A stretch of 64,000 nucleotides of DNA from Arthrospira sp. PCC 9108 (GTDB taxonomy: Bacteria; Cyanobacteriota; Cyanobacteriia; Cyanobacteriales; Microcoleaceae): contig CP066886.1 in the NCBI GenBank assembly GCA_016745315.1, positions 4,836,501 through 4,900,500 of the forward strand, read 5' to 3'. Under the pieces are notes generated by a model, which worked only from the letters and a program-made list of their open reading frames with translations, did no database searches and had not been told where the DNA came from. This document shows positions 28,427 through 37,946 of this stretch, piece after piece; within the stretch, counting starts at the first letter, position 1, and each line of letters begins with the position of its first letter. A program made the translations under genes and the position numbers.

Positions 28427-29894
28427 ATGAAGCAACTTGGCTCGAAAATTGTAGTTCCCCATCACTTAGAATATTTAATTATTGATGCTAATTTAATCAT
28501 CTGTGAACTGTCAGCACAGGTAGATCGTTTTGCTGATGAACCGGAGTCATTTCAACTTGGTGAAGATATCCACAATGGCTTACCAGAACTCTTCGGAACT
28601 GAGGAGATGTTAATGGAGGTATTGCGGGGAGAATTACCATCTTTTGAAATGAAAGGAATTGGTCGTTTTGCTGACCCAGACTCCCCCCTTTATTTAGATT
28701 TTTTTGCAAATCGGTATTATGATGATAAAACGCAAGAATATCAGCTAATTATCTTCTTTTCTGATGTGACAGATAGAATGGTTTTAGAGCAAAAATTAGT
28801 TCAAAGTACCAACGAAACTAGCCTGTTATTAAGAGCCTTAGCGGAAAGCGAAGAAAAATATCGAGATTTGTTTGAAAATGCTAGTGATTTAATTCAGTCT
28901 TTTGGTATGGATGGTAGTTTTATCTATGTGAACAGAGCTTGGAAGCAAACTCTAGGATATACTGAATCTGAAATATCTAATCTGACTATTTTTGATATTA
29001 TTCATCCTGATAATAAATTTCATTTTTTACAGATTTTAGCTCGTCTTGTGAGGGGGGAGTTAGTTGATTCTATTAAAGCGGAATTTATTACTAAAGATGG
29101 TAAGAAAATTTCAGTAGAAGGTAGTATCAATTGTAAATTAGAAGATGGTAAAGCGATCGCCACACGAGCCATTTTACGGGACATTACGGAACGCTTATTA
29201 ACAGAAGCAGCTTTACAGCATGAGCGAGAACAAACGGAACGTCTTTTACTTAATATATTGCCTAAAAAAATTGCTGATAAGCTGAAACAACAACCGGGTA
29301 GCGGAAATTTTTGCGGAAGTTACAGTATTATGTACTGATATTGTCGGTTTTACCCAGTTAGCATCGGAACTTTCTCCTGTGGATTTAGTCAACCTTTTAA
29401 ACAAAATTTTTTCGGCTTTTGATATGCTCACGGAAGCCTATGGATTGGAAAAAATTAAAACTATTGGAGATGCTTATATGGTAGTGGGAGGACTCCCACA
29501 CCGTCGAGATTATCATGCTATTGCTATTGCGGAAATGGCTATTAATATGCAAAAAGTTATGGCTGAATTAAATAAGACACAAAACCGAAAATTAAGTATC
29601 CGCATAGGTATTCACAGCGGACCAGTAGTGGCGGGTGTGATTGGTTTGAAAAAATTTATATATGATTTATGGGGTGATACGGTTAACACTGCATCCCGAA
29701 TGGAGTCCCATGGCGTACCTGGTAAAATTCATGTTTCTGAGGATACTTATCAACTCCTACAACATCAGTATTTATTTGAAAAGCGAGAGATGATAGATGT
29801 CAAAGGTAAAGGTAAAATGATTACCTATTTTCTGTTTGGACCCAAAAAAAATCCCAGCTTTAATAATAGTGAGGTCACAAGTAATGTGAATTGA
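28427..29894 (+). CDS. PAS-domain class III adenylate cyclase (one-base frameshift as given)
   Basis: Converts ATP to cAMP. ATG 28427 follows AGAGGA. A PAS-like N-terminal segment is followed by a clear PAS domain (ALAESEEKYRDLFENASDLIQS to ILRDITER), a helical linker (HEREQTERLLLNILPKKIADKL) and a class III catalytic domain. Metal-binding Asp are in CTDIVGF and GDAYM. The purine-selecting residues are Lys in EKIKTIGDAYM and Asp in YDLWGDTVNTASRM, the adenylate type. The frame shifts at about 29296-29300 (CCGGGTAGCGG); one base fewer gives AEIFAEVTVLCTDIVGF, and the rest is open to 29894. A sequencing error or a recent mutation are both possible. Confidence 0.85.
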
Positions 29895-29921
29895 TCACTG
29901 GTGAATTTTCACTATTTACTG

Positions 29922-30911
29922 TTATGTATCATCTGGTTTATTTCCGGTGTTGCGAACATCAATCAATCGGTTGAGGAGATCAAACCAAAATGAAGATCCC
30001 ATGGAGATAGCGATCGCTGTTAATAGCCAACCACCAATGACTCTAAGAATTGTCAATCCCGAAATTTCACCGCCGAATTGGTAGGCTAAATTAGCGGAAC
30101 TCCAACCCAAAGGAAGAGACCATAGTTTCTCTTGTGCTATCTTGAGAAAATCCTCACTGACAAGGGTTTCACAGTCGTTTTTATCTAAGGAATTTTGACT
30201 TAAACAATTGATATAGTTTTGCCAGGAATCACTATCACTTAAAATTATCTGAATATCTTGGCTAACTTGTTGGCGAATTACAGGTTCTAAGGAGAGGCGG
30301 TTAGCAATATTAATAGTATCAACATTCATGATGATGGCAGCCCCAAATCCCAAGGCTAAAATCATCAACTTAACTCGACGTTTAAAGACACCAGAAGCGC
30401 GATCCATTGATTGATTAAACCATGCCATTACCTCGGTTTCTAAAGCCTTAATAAAAACATTTTCAAAACAATTAATTTGTGCTTGATTAGCGAGCGATCG
30501 CATTAATCCTATATGTTCCGGCTTGAGAATTTTGGCGACGGGTTGAGAAGCGATCGCCTCCTTAAAATCATCCACAGATAAAGTGACAATTTTTGATTCT
30601 TGTCCCGCAGTTTCCATCAACACACTAATCAACGCCAAAGAAAAGGTATCATCAGGAATATAAGAAGGACCCACACCCCGGTTAAATCTATCAATTTTAT
30701 AATCTTGTAAAGACCCGACTAAAGGATGATTATAAATCTTTTCGGTCATGGCATCCCCTAAGATACTCTGAATAGATGCCTTGAGATTTTGGGCGCGCCA
30801 GTCAAACAAATAAGAGGCGATAAGTTCCTGTAAATTTGATACAAAAAGGCTTAAAATCAGGTAAATAAAAAACAGACCGATCGCTACATTAACTAAAGCC
30901 GGAATATTCAT
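29922..30911 (-). CDS. Integral membrane protein, 329 aa, unknown function
   Basis: Convergent with the cyclase. The N-terminus has a membrane segment (VAIGLFFIYLILSLFVSNLQ), a second lies near residues 180-200 (LMILALGFGAAIIMNV) and a third near the C-terminus (GGWLLTAIAISMGSSFWFDLLNRL); the region between the second and third, with Cys pairs, probably faces the periplasm. I do not recognise the family. ATG is at 30911 and the frame is intact. Two HIP1 sites lie inside the gene. Confidence 0.75.
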   Translation of the reverse strand: MNIPALVNVAIGLFFIYLILSLFVSNLQELIASYLFDWRAQNLKASIQSILGDAMTEKIYNHPLVGSLQDYKIDRFNRGVGPSYIPDDTFSLALISVLMETAGQESKIVTLSVDDFKEAIASQPVAKILKPEHIGLMRSLANQAQINCFENVFIKALETEVMAWFNQSMDRASGVFKRRVKLMILALGFGAAIIMNVDTINIANRLSLEPVIRQQVSQDIQIILSDSDSWQNYINCLSQNSLDKNDCETLVSEDFLKIAQEKLWSLPLGWSSANLAYQFGGEISGLTILRVIGGWLLTAIAISMGSSFWFDLLNRLIDVRNTGNKPDDT

Positions 30912-31087
30912 AATTTGTGTGGGTGATTAAATCAGCATTTAATTAATAAATTATACCTCTGGGACATGATTAATTTGGGTGATGCCCCAATTATCTATAA
31001 GATTATCCCCAATCAATGTTAAAATAACTATAATATCATTAGATATCCCTAAAATCAAATAGAGCGACATTGTAAAATATTCCAACT

Positions 31088-33001
31088 ATGACCGTAAATT
31101 CACCCGTAGACTTTCAAGAAGAATTTGATATCATCGTAGTCGGTGGCGGACACTCAGGCTGCGAAGCGGCTTTAGCGGCAGCGCGTTTGGGTTGTCGCAC
31201 CTTGCTGCTGACCCTGAATTTAGATAAAATTGGCTGGCAACCCTGTAACCCGGCTGTGGGGGCTCCCGCGAAGTCTCAACTCACCCACGAAGTTGATGCA
31301 CTGGGGGGAGAAATTGGCAAAATGGCCGATCGCACTTACCTGCAAAAACGTCTACTTAACAACTCTCGCGGGCCGGCTGTTTGGGCGTTGCGGGCGCAAA
31401 CGGATAAGCGCGAATATGCAGCAGTAATGCGACAAATAGTCGAAAACCAAGAAAACCTATCAGTCCGGGAGGGAATGGTAACGGATTTAGTATTAGGATT
31501 AAATGACGAAATTATAGGTGTAGAAACCTATTTTGGTGTAGCATTTGCCTGTCAAGCTGTCATCCTAACTACTGGGACTTTTTTAGGTGGAATTATTTGG
31601 GTGGGTAACAAATCCATGCCAGCGGGACGAGCTGGAGAATTCGCGGCCGTAGGACTTACAGACACACTGAACCGCTTGGGGTTTGAAACCGGACGACTGA
31701 AAACCGGAACTCCCGCACGAGTAGATAAGCGATCGGTTGATTATAGCAACTTAGAACCTCAGCCAGGAGATGAACGAGTGCGATGGTTCAGTTTTGACCC
31801 TCAAGTGTGGGTTGAAAGGGAACAAATGAACTGTTATTTAACCAGAACTACGGCGGAAACTCATCGATTAATTAGGGAAAATTTGCATTTATCGCCGGTT
31901 TATGGCGGTTGGGTAGATGCTAAAGGCCCCCGTTATTGTCCGAGTATTGAAGATAAAATTGTGCGGTTTGCAGACAAGGAAAGTCACCAGATTTTTATTG
32001 AGCCGGAAGGTCGTCATATTCCTGAACTTTATATTCAGGGATTTTCTACTGGTTTACCGGAAAAATTGCAGTTAGAAATGTTGCGGAGTCTTCCCGGTTT
32101 GGAAAACTGCGTTATGCTACGCCCTGCTTATGCGGTGGAATATGATTATTTGCCGGCAACTCAGTGTTATCCTACTTTGATGACTAAGAAAATTGAGGGA
32201 TTATTTTGTGCTGGTCAAATTAATGGTACAACTGGATATGAAGAAGCGGCAGCCCAGGGAATTGTGGCGGGAATTAATGCGGTTAAATTAGTGCGGGGGG
32301 AAGATATGATTGTGTTTCCTCGGGAACAAAGTTATATCGGCACTTTAATTGATGATTTGTGTACGAAGGATCTACGAGAACCCTATCGAATGTTAACCAG
32401 TCGGTCGGAATATCGGTTATTATTGCGATCGGATAATGCCGATCGCCGCCTAACTCCCTTGGGTCGGGAAATTGGTTTAATTGACGATCGCCGTTGGCAA
32501 TTATTCCAACAAAAACAGGCTAATATTATCGCCGAAAAGCAGCGGCTAGACCAGACCAGAGTTAAGGAACGCGACGAAATTGGTATAGCGATCGCCTCTG
32601 ATACTCAACAAAAAATTAAGGGGTCAATTAGCTTGGCGGAATTGTTGCGCCGTCCTGGTTTTCACTATGGCAATTTAGAACATTACAACCTAGGTAATTC
32701 TCAGTTATCCTTAGAGGAAAAAGAAGGCGCGGAAATTGAGATTAAATATTCCGGCTATATGGAACGCCAGCAAAACCAAATTGATCAGATCAGCCGCCAT
32801 GCTAACCGCCAACTTCCTCAAGACTTAGACTATCTTACCATTGAAACCCTATCTATGGAGTCACGGGAAAAGTTAAACCGGATCAAACCCTTAACTATTG
32901 GTCAGGCTTCCCGTATTGGTGGGGTTAACCCCGCAGATATTAACGCTTTGTTAATTTATCTGGAAGTCCGCCACCGTCAAACTGCGATCGCCATGAAATA
33001 A
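31088..33001 (+). CDS. mnmG: tRNA uridine-34 5-carboxymethylaminomethyl modification enzyme MnmG, 637 aa
   Basis: With MnmE, this FAD-dependent enzyme modifies the wobble uridine of several tRNAs. The FAD-binding GGGHSGCEAALAAARLG is at residues 19-35; CNPAVGAPAKSQLTHEVDALGGE and GPAVWALRAQTDK are family signatures; a second signature is GLFCAGQINGTTGYEEAAAQG. The C-terminal helical domain (about 550-630, SRIGGVNPADINALLIYLE) contacts MnmE and tRNA. Length is normal and the frame intact. A terminator follows at 33027. Confidence 0.95.
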   Translation: MTVNSPVDFQEEFDIIVVGGGHSGCEAALAAARLGCRTLLLTLNLDKIGWQPCNPAVGAPAKSQLTHEVDALGGEIGKMADRTYLQKRLLNNSRGPAVWALRAQTDKREYAAVMRQIVENQENLSVREGMVTDLVLGLNDEIIGVETYFGVAFACQAVILTTGTFLGGIIWVGNKSMPAGRAGEFAAVGLTDTLNRLGFETGRLKTGTPARVDKRSVDYSNLEPQPGDERVRWFSFDPQVWVEREQMNCYLTRTTAETHRLIRENLHLSPVYGGWVDAKGPRYCPSIEDKIVRFADKESHQIFIEPEGRHIPELYIQGFSTGLPEKLQLEMLRSLPGLENCVMLRPAYAVEYDYLPATQCYPTLMTKKIEGLFCAGQINGTTGYEEAAAQGIVAGINAVKLVRGEDMIVFPREQSYIGTLIDDLCTKDLREPYRMLTSRSEYRLLLRSDNADRRLTPLGREIGLIDDRRWQLFQQKQANIIAEKQRLDQTRVKERDEIGIAIASDTQQKIKGSISLAELLRRPGFHYGNLEHYNLGNSQLSLEEKEGAEIEIKYSGYMERQQNQIDQISRHANRQLPQDLDYLTIETLSMESREKLNRIKPLTIGQASRIGGVNPADINALLIYLEVRHRQTAIAMK

Positions 33002-33026
33002 GGGTTGATTATTAACTATCCATTCG

Positions 33027-33059
33027 CCGGGTTTCTATTCATTCAGAAATCCGGTTTTT
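33027..33059 (+). terminator. Terminator of mnmG
   Basis: CCGGGTTTCT (33027-33036) pairs with AGAAATCCGG (33045-33054), with one G-T pair, and is followed by TTTTTCTTTT. It lies 26 bases after the mnmG stop. Confidence 0.8.
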
Positions 33060-33174
33060 CTTTTAAATATAACCACATTGCCATCTACTAATCATAAAAT
33101 TTTGCTTAAATTTGTACAATTTTATACAATTATGATTATACTACCCCCATATAATCATCAACAGATTGATAACA

Positions 33175-33669
33175 ATGGCAACTTTAACAGTTTGGAAATA
33201 CAATAGCGCTGATGGTGCTAAAAATGCTCTGACTAAACTCGCTGAACTCCAGAAACAACGTTTAATTCAAATCGAAGATGCGGCTATAGTATTCTGGCCA
33301 CAAGGTCGTAAGAAACCCAAAACCACCCAAGCCGTTGACCTAGTGGGTTCTGGTGCATTTGGCGGCGCTTTTTGGGGTCTATTATTCGGCTTGATTTTCT
33401 TTGTTCCGGTATTAGGAATGGCGGTCGGTGCATTAGCCGGAGCATTGTCAGGATATTTCACTGACTACGGCATTGATGATGACTTTATCAAAGATGTCCG
33501 AAATCAAGTAACTGAAGGTACTTCCGCACTGTTTTTACTAACCAGTAGTGTGACTTTAGATAAAGTAGAGGAAGCCTTCAAAGATGAAGAAAAAGGTGAG
33601 TTGATTAAATCCAACTTGACCAATGAACAGGAAGCTAAGTTACGGGAAGATTTCGGCGCAGACGAGTAA
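33175..33669 (+). CDS. DUF1269-type membrane-associated protein, 164 aa
   Basis: ATG 33175 is preferred over the in-frame ATG-like start at 33166. The sequence TLTVWKYNSADGAKNALTKL, the central Gly-rich hydrophobic segment (GSGAFGGAFWGLLFGLIFFV...GALAGALSGYF) and the C-terminal SVTLDKVEEAF are those of the DUF1269 group, small proteins with a glycine-zipper-like membrane segment. Function is unknown. The frame is intact, and a GTGGGGGAT hairpin lies downstream at 33697. Confidence 0.8.
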   Translation: MATLTVWKYNSADGAKNALTKLAELQKQRLIQIEDAAIVFWPQGRKKPKTTQAVDLVGSGAFGGAFWGLLFGLIFFVPVLGMAVGALAGALSGYFTDYGIDDDFIKDVRNQVTEGTSALFLLTSSVTLDKVEEAFKDEEKGELIKSNLTNEQEAKLREDFGADE

Positions 33670-33696
33670 TTTGTCACTAATTTAGCTTGGTAAAAT

Positions 33697-33725
33697 GTGG
33701 GGGATAAGCTGGAATGATCCCCCAC
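33697..33725 (+). terminator. Hairpin after the DUF1269 gene
   Basis: GTGGGGGAT (33697-33705) pairs perfectly with ATCCCCCAC (33717-33725). No T-run follows, so it is either a weak terminator or a message-end structure. Confidence 0.45.
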
Positions 33726-33756
33726 AAAAATATCCCACCCCAAATAAGGCAATTAA

Positions 33757-33969
33757 ATGATGTGGATTAAAGTTACAGATAAAGCTACCTACTTAATGAA
33801 TTCAGATATACATATTGAGAAAGTAAGCGGCAATGTTAAAATCGAAAGAGATGGTAAAAAGATTACTATTCAAGGTATGCCGCGTCAATGGTTCATTTCC
33901 CAATCTCTCAATGTTGTAGTTGATTTAGATGCGCCAGAAGCCGATGTGCCTGAAATGGAGCCTATGTAA
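33757..33969 (+). CDS. Hypothetical protein, 70 aa
   Basis: Small soluble protein, unrecognised. MMWIKVTDKATYLMNSD then a beta-rich stretch and an acidic tail (DLDAPEADVPEMEPM). The start is ATG 33757; a second ATG follows directly. Its stop is 3 bases before the start of the GT2 gene, so the two are likely translated from one message. Confidence 0.7.
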   Translation: MMWIKVTDKATYLMNSDIHIEKVSGNVKIERDGKKITIQGMPRQWFISQSLNVVVDLDAPEADVPEMEPM

Positions 33970-33972
33970 AAA

Positions 33973-35199
33973 ATGATCACTATCTGGGTTGGTTTCACGC
34001 TGGGATTAATAGCTTTTTGTTTGGCAATTCCGATCATGGTTCTGTTCGTTGAATGTTTGGCAGCCGGGTTTAATTTCCCAGGTTTTACATCAAATGACGA
34101 CCTACCAGAACCGACAATTTCTGTATTAATTCCGGCTCATAATGAAGGGTTAGTTATTGGTCAAACTTTGGCTAATATTTTACCTCAACTGAAACCGGAC
34201 GATGAAATCATTGTAATTGCGGATAACTGCACAGATGAAACTGTAGCGATCGCCACTGAAAACGGAGCGCAAGTCCTGGAAAGGCAAGATCCAGACAACA
34301 GAGGAAAAGGATATGCTCTCGATTATGGATTACACCACCTAGCCCAAAACCCCCCAGAGGTGGTAGTTATGATTGATGCTGATTGTTTAGTGGAACCGGG
34401 AGCGATCGCCACTATTGCTCAACAAGCCTTGCTCACAGCCAAGCCAGTGCAAGCATTATATTTAATGGAAACACCCCCCAATCCATCTGTCAAGAACTCC
34501 ATTTCTGCCTTGGCATTCTTAGTCAAAAATTGGGTGCGTCCCCAAGGATTAGCGAAACTAGGGGGACCTTGTTTATTAACCGGAACTGGGATGGCTTTTC
34601 CCTGGTCAATTATTCAAAGCATATCCTTAGCGAGTAGTAATATAGTCGAAGATATGCAGCTAGGTGTCGATTTAGCGATCGCCGGTTATTCCCCCCAATT
34701 TACAGCCAAAGCAAAAGTAATTGGATACCTTCCCCAAGACGAAACCGCCACCACCAGTCAACGCACCCGTTGGGAACACGGTCATTTACAAACCCTGAAA
34801 ACTCAAGGGCCGCGCCTGCTCAAAGCCTCCCTAAGCCAAAGACGTTTTGAACTGTTACAAATGGCATTAGATCTATGTGTTCCCCCCCTCTCCCTTCTCG
34901 TAATTTTGTGGGTCGGTGCAGCCGCCATATCCTTACTCGCCAGTAGCCTAGGAGTCTCTGCTATTCCCACCATCATCATAGCCCTAGAGGGGCTGCTGCT
35001 AATTGCCGCCATTGGTATGGCTTGGGCAAATTTTGGGCGATCGCTTATCCCCCTCAAAACCCTCTTAGGTATCCCCCTATATATACTGTGGAAAATCCCC
35101 CTATATTTAACCTATTTCATTAAACCCCAAAAAGAGTGGGTAAGGACTCAAAGAGAACCCCTTGATAAATCCTCCCCAAATTCCGATAAAATATTGTGA
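33973..35199 (+). CDS. Family 2 glycosyltransferase, membrane-anchored, 408 aa
   Basis: Transfers sugar from a nucleotide donor. A membrane segment at the N-terminus (LGLIAFCLAIPIMVLFVECLA) precedes the GT-A domain: SVLIPAHNEGLVIG, IIVIADNCTDETV, VVMIDADC (metal-binding DxD), EDMQLGVDL and TSQRTRWEHGHLQT, the QxxRW-like motif of processive GT2 enzymes. Three or four membrane segments follow. This matches enzymes that make extracellular polysaccharides or glycolipids; the substrate is not predictable. Intact. Confidence 0.85.
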   Translation: MITIWVGFTLGLIAFCLAIPIMVLFVECLAAGFNFPGFTSNDDLPEPTISVLIPAHNEGLVIGQTLANILPQLKPDDEIIVIADNCTDETVAIATENGAQVLERQDPDNRGKGYALDYGLHHLAQNPPEVVVMIDADCLVEPGAIATIAQQALLTAKPVQALYLMETPPNPSVKNSISALAFLVKNWVRPQGLAKLGGPCLLTGTGMAFPWSIIQSISLASSNIVEDMQLGVDLAIAGYSPQFTAKAKVIGYLPQDETATTSQRTRWEHGHLQTLKTQGPRLLKASLSQRRFELLQMALDLCVPPLSLLVILWVGAAAISLLASSLGVSAIPTIIIALEGLLLIAAIGMAWANFGRSLIPLKTLLGIPLYILWKIPLYLTYFIKPQKEWVRTQREPLDKSSPNSDKIL

Positions 35200-35235
35200 T
35201 ATAATCCAAGTGTTCCAATATCTGCAAGGTTAGTC

Positions 35236-35963
35236 ATGTTAGCCACTTCCCCAACTTACACTATCACTTGGGAAAAGTTGCCAGATGATTTTGTGTTACC
35301 CGATGATCCCGTGGATAATATCTATCAACCAGCCCTAGCAGCAGCCCTTACCGAAAGTTTAAGGTTAGCCGGAAAACTGCCAGAAAAGTCGCTCACCCCC
35401 ACCAACTACGGCATTTGTGCCACCATCAACGGTAAAATAAGCATAAAAGCCCCAGATTGGGCGTATATTCCGCAAATTACCGTCAATCTCGAAGAAGTAG
35501 TTCGTAGTTATACCCCCGACTACAAGGGGATATTCCCGCACTGGTACTAGAATTTTTATCAGATACAGGTGGGGGTGAATATTCAATTAAACAAACCTAT
35601 CCCCCTGGAAAGTTATTTTTCTATCAACAGATTCTACAAGTACCTAATTATGGCATTTTTGAGCCAGACACAGGCACATTAGAACTCTACCGTTTAGACG
35701 AGAACCAACGATATCACCTAGAGTCACCTAATGAACAGGGCAGATTTTGGATACCAGAAATGCAGCTTTTCTTAGGTGCAGAGCAAGGAACCCGCGAAAA
35801 TCTCACGGGCTACTGGCTACGTTGGTGGGATCAACAAGGAAACCTACTCCTATGGGCGACTGAACTATTAGACCAGGAACGTCAACTATTAGACCAGGAA
35901 CGTCAACGAGCTGAAAAATTAATCGCCCAATTGCGGGCGGCGGGTATTGAACCTGATACATAG
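35236..35963 (+). pseudogene. Uma2-family (PD-(D/E)XK-like) protein, frameshifted
   Basis: Uma2 proteins are common in cyanobacteria, with a restriction-endonuclease-like fold and unclear function. ATG 35236; the first frame reads to KAPDWAYIPQI and stops at 35550. The shifted frame continues with QGDIPALVLEFLSDTGGGEYS, NYGIFEPDTGTLELYRL, YWLRWWDQQGNLL and the C-terminal Gln/Arg-rich helix LDQERQLLDQERQRAEKLIAQLRAAGIEPDT. One base is missing near 35522. The last six codons lie inside the left 72-bp inverted repeat. Confidence 0.8.
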
Positions 35964-36014
35964 CCTATAACCCCCATTCTACTGTTACTTAGGTGTTACT
36001 CAAAACCGTAGTAG
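35943..36014. repeat. Left arm of a 72-bp perfect inverted repeat
   Basis: Identical to the reverse complement of 37571-37642 over all 72 bases. It contains GGTATTGAACCTGATAC and repeated GTTACT/AGTAAC elements. The two arms bound a segment of about 1.56 kb with a tyrosine recombinase gene. Confidence 0.9.
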
Positions 36015-36040
36015 AGTAACAAGTGAGTAAAAAATGAGTA

Positions 36041-37490
36041 ATGCTACTAAACTCCCTACAGTGGGGGAAGGGTAACTATAATGAGAGCTATAGCAGATTC
36101 CTGAAAGCCTATCAAGACTTTAAAAGGGAATGTCCCAAAGGAGTGACACTCAAGTTACAAAAGTCCGGGACTAAGTATAATTTGCTATTGCAGTTTAAGC
36201 AGCCACCTACCGGAAAACGGCTACCCAAGACAGCTAATCTTGAGTGTACACCCCAAGGGGTGATAGACGGGGTTAAGAAAGCCAAGTTAGTGGCACCAAG
36301 CCCTGGGAACTATCAGCAGCGCTAGTGAATTCTGGGACTGGTACGATGCGACTATCTTAGGAAAGAACCAGATTGAGGATAATCTGATAACCTATCGGGA
36401 AATATTCCAACAACTAGAGGATGAGTATTTTGCGGGTTACAACCGCAACACAGGAAGGAAACGTTCTCGCGATATCGCTAGCGACTTAGCATCTTACGAG
36501 TCTACTAAAGGGGCATATTTCAGGTTGTTCCCCAATTGGGATGAATATCCTAGCTGGGAGAGTTTCAAGGCTATGCTGTACACTCCCTTACAGAATGGAG
36601 AGGAATTGATAGGGTCCCAAACATTCAAAGAACGCTACTACACTCTAAAAGCCATTGCCAAGAAATCACCTAGCAAAGACCACCTACTAAAGCAGTTAGA
36701 ACCTATTAACCCTAAGCCAACACGATATGTTGTTAAACAGCGTATAAATATCGATGCTTTCAAAGATTGGTGGTACAGTGCTAAACAGAAGGCCTACACC
36801 ATCAAAAACAATACAGTAAGCAATAGCCGCCATAGTTGGTTGTGGGTTGCTGGTATGGCAGTAATGTACGGGTTAAGGCCTACCGAGATAGCCGCTGCTG
36901 TTAACTTAACCAAGCGTTATGTAACGGATGATGGCGTAATCATCAAAGCACTATCAGACCCCGATAATCAGGATAATTACTTGGTGCTAGGTGACTATGT
37001 TTACTTTACTGACGCAGAAGGTCGGAAAGTGAGCATTAAAACGGGTGGACGGGTTGTAGCCCCAATTCCCAGTCCTGAAATGTTTGATTTCCTGGAATTG
37101 AAACGGTCGTTGTTACCAGAATATAGCCCTATAAAAGGCAGTCAACCCAGAACCATAGCTGGAGGCTTTAACGCAACTTTTAGCAAAAGAATTCAATCTA
37201 TGAAATGTCCCGTAACCCAGAAATATGCTTTTCGTAGACTGTACAACCTGTTAGGTGAAAAGTATGGATTGCCTATAGAGTTACCCGCTATAATGATGGG
37301 TCATAGCGCAACAATCAATGAGAATAAATATAAAACAGAAGGGATTGACGCTACCCTAGAAGTTTTAAAGGGATGTTCTAAGTTACCTATACCATTGAGC
37401 GTGGCTATAGAGAAGTTAACAGCTTTGGGAGTTGATATTGATAGCCCTGAAGCCAAATTATTTCTTGGGGTGATTTATCAAATAGATTAA
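36041..37490 (+). pseudogene. Tyrosine recombinase/integrase, one frameshift
   Basis: Cuts and rejoins DNA at short sites. ATG 36041; the N-terminal arm and SAM-like domain run to about 36300, where the frame shifts by one base (from NYQQR to SASEFWDWYDATILG); the second frame continues to 37490. The catalytic domain shows GLRPTEIAAAV with the first Arg, and a C-terminal IMMGHSATINENKYKT with the His and the likely nucleophile Tyr. It lies alone between 72-bp inverted repeats. Related integrases usually act on host sites; the target here seems to be near CAGGTTNAATACCTG. Confidence 0.75.
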
Positions 37491-37518
37491 TCTACCCGTT
37501 ATAACCCTATAAGCCAAT

Positions 37519-37550
37519 ACCCCTAGATTAAACCCCTAGGGGTTATTTTA
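37519..37550 (+). terminator. Terminator of the recombinase gene
   Basis: ACCCCTA at about 37519 can pair with TAGGGGT (37537-37543), and AACCCCTAGGGGTT (37531-37544) is itself a palindrome; ATTTTA follows. It lies about 30 bases after the recombinase stop. Confidence 0.55.
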
Positions 37551-37570
37551 TGGCTACAGATTGATGGATC

Positions 37571-37642
37571 CTACTACGGTTTTGAGTAACACCTAAGTAA
37601 CAGTAGAATGGGGGTTATAGGCTATGTATCAGGTTCAATACC
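37571..37642. repeat. Right arm of the 72-bp perfect inverted repeat
   Basis: Exact reverse complement of 35943-36014. Its outer end supplies ATGTATCAGGTTCAATACC, which replaces the native start of gene A in the copy that follows. Confidence 0.9.
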
Positions 37643-37798
37643 TGTTATCCCGATTTAACTTAAAGCCTTATCCTAACGACGATAACCGGAATTTACTTAA
37701 CCCGATAACTATGCCTAGTTACTCAGATATTACTCACAATCTAGTCCTAGCACAGGAAAATAATTCTGTCAATAGGATGATTACTCAGTCAACAAGCA
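37624..37798 (+). pseudogene. Gene A: second N-terminal fragment, cut by GII-6
   Basis: Starts at ATG 37624 inside the inverted repeat and reads YQVQYLLSRFNLKPYPNDD..., near-identical to 14883-15000, then continues AQENNSVNRMITQSTSS beyond the point where the other copy is cut. It ends at the 3' end of the antisense intron GII-6. Function unknown; both copies are incomplete. Confidence 0.5.
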
Positions 37799-37946
37799 GT
37801 TATGGTCCAAAGGGAAGTCGCCTTCCCCAACTCCAATTCAAAACCGTGCTTGCGAGTTTCCCAGCACACTGCTCCTGATGTAGATACCCCTTTGTCAGTG
37901 GGAACAGGGCTACAACCCCCTGCTTTCGTACTTAAACTTTTAGAGC

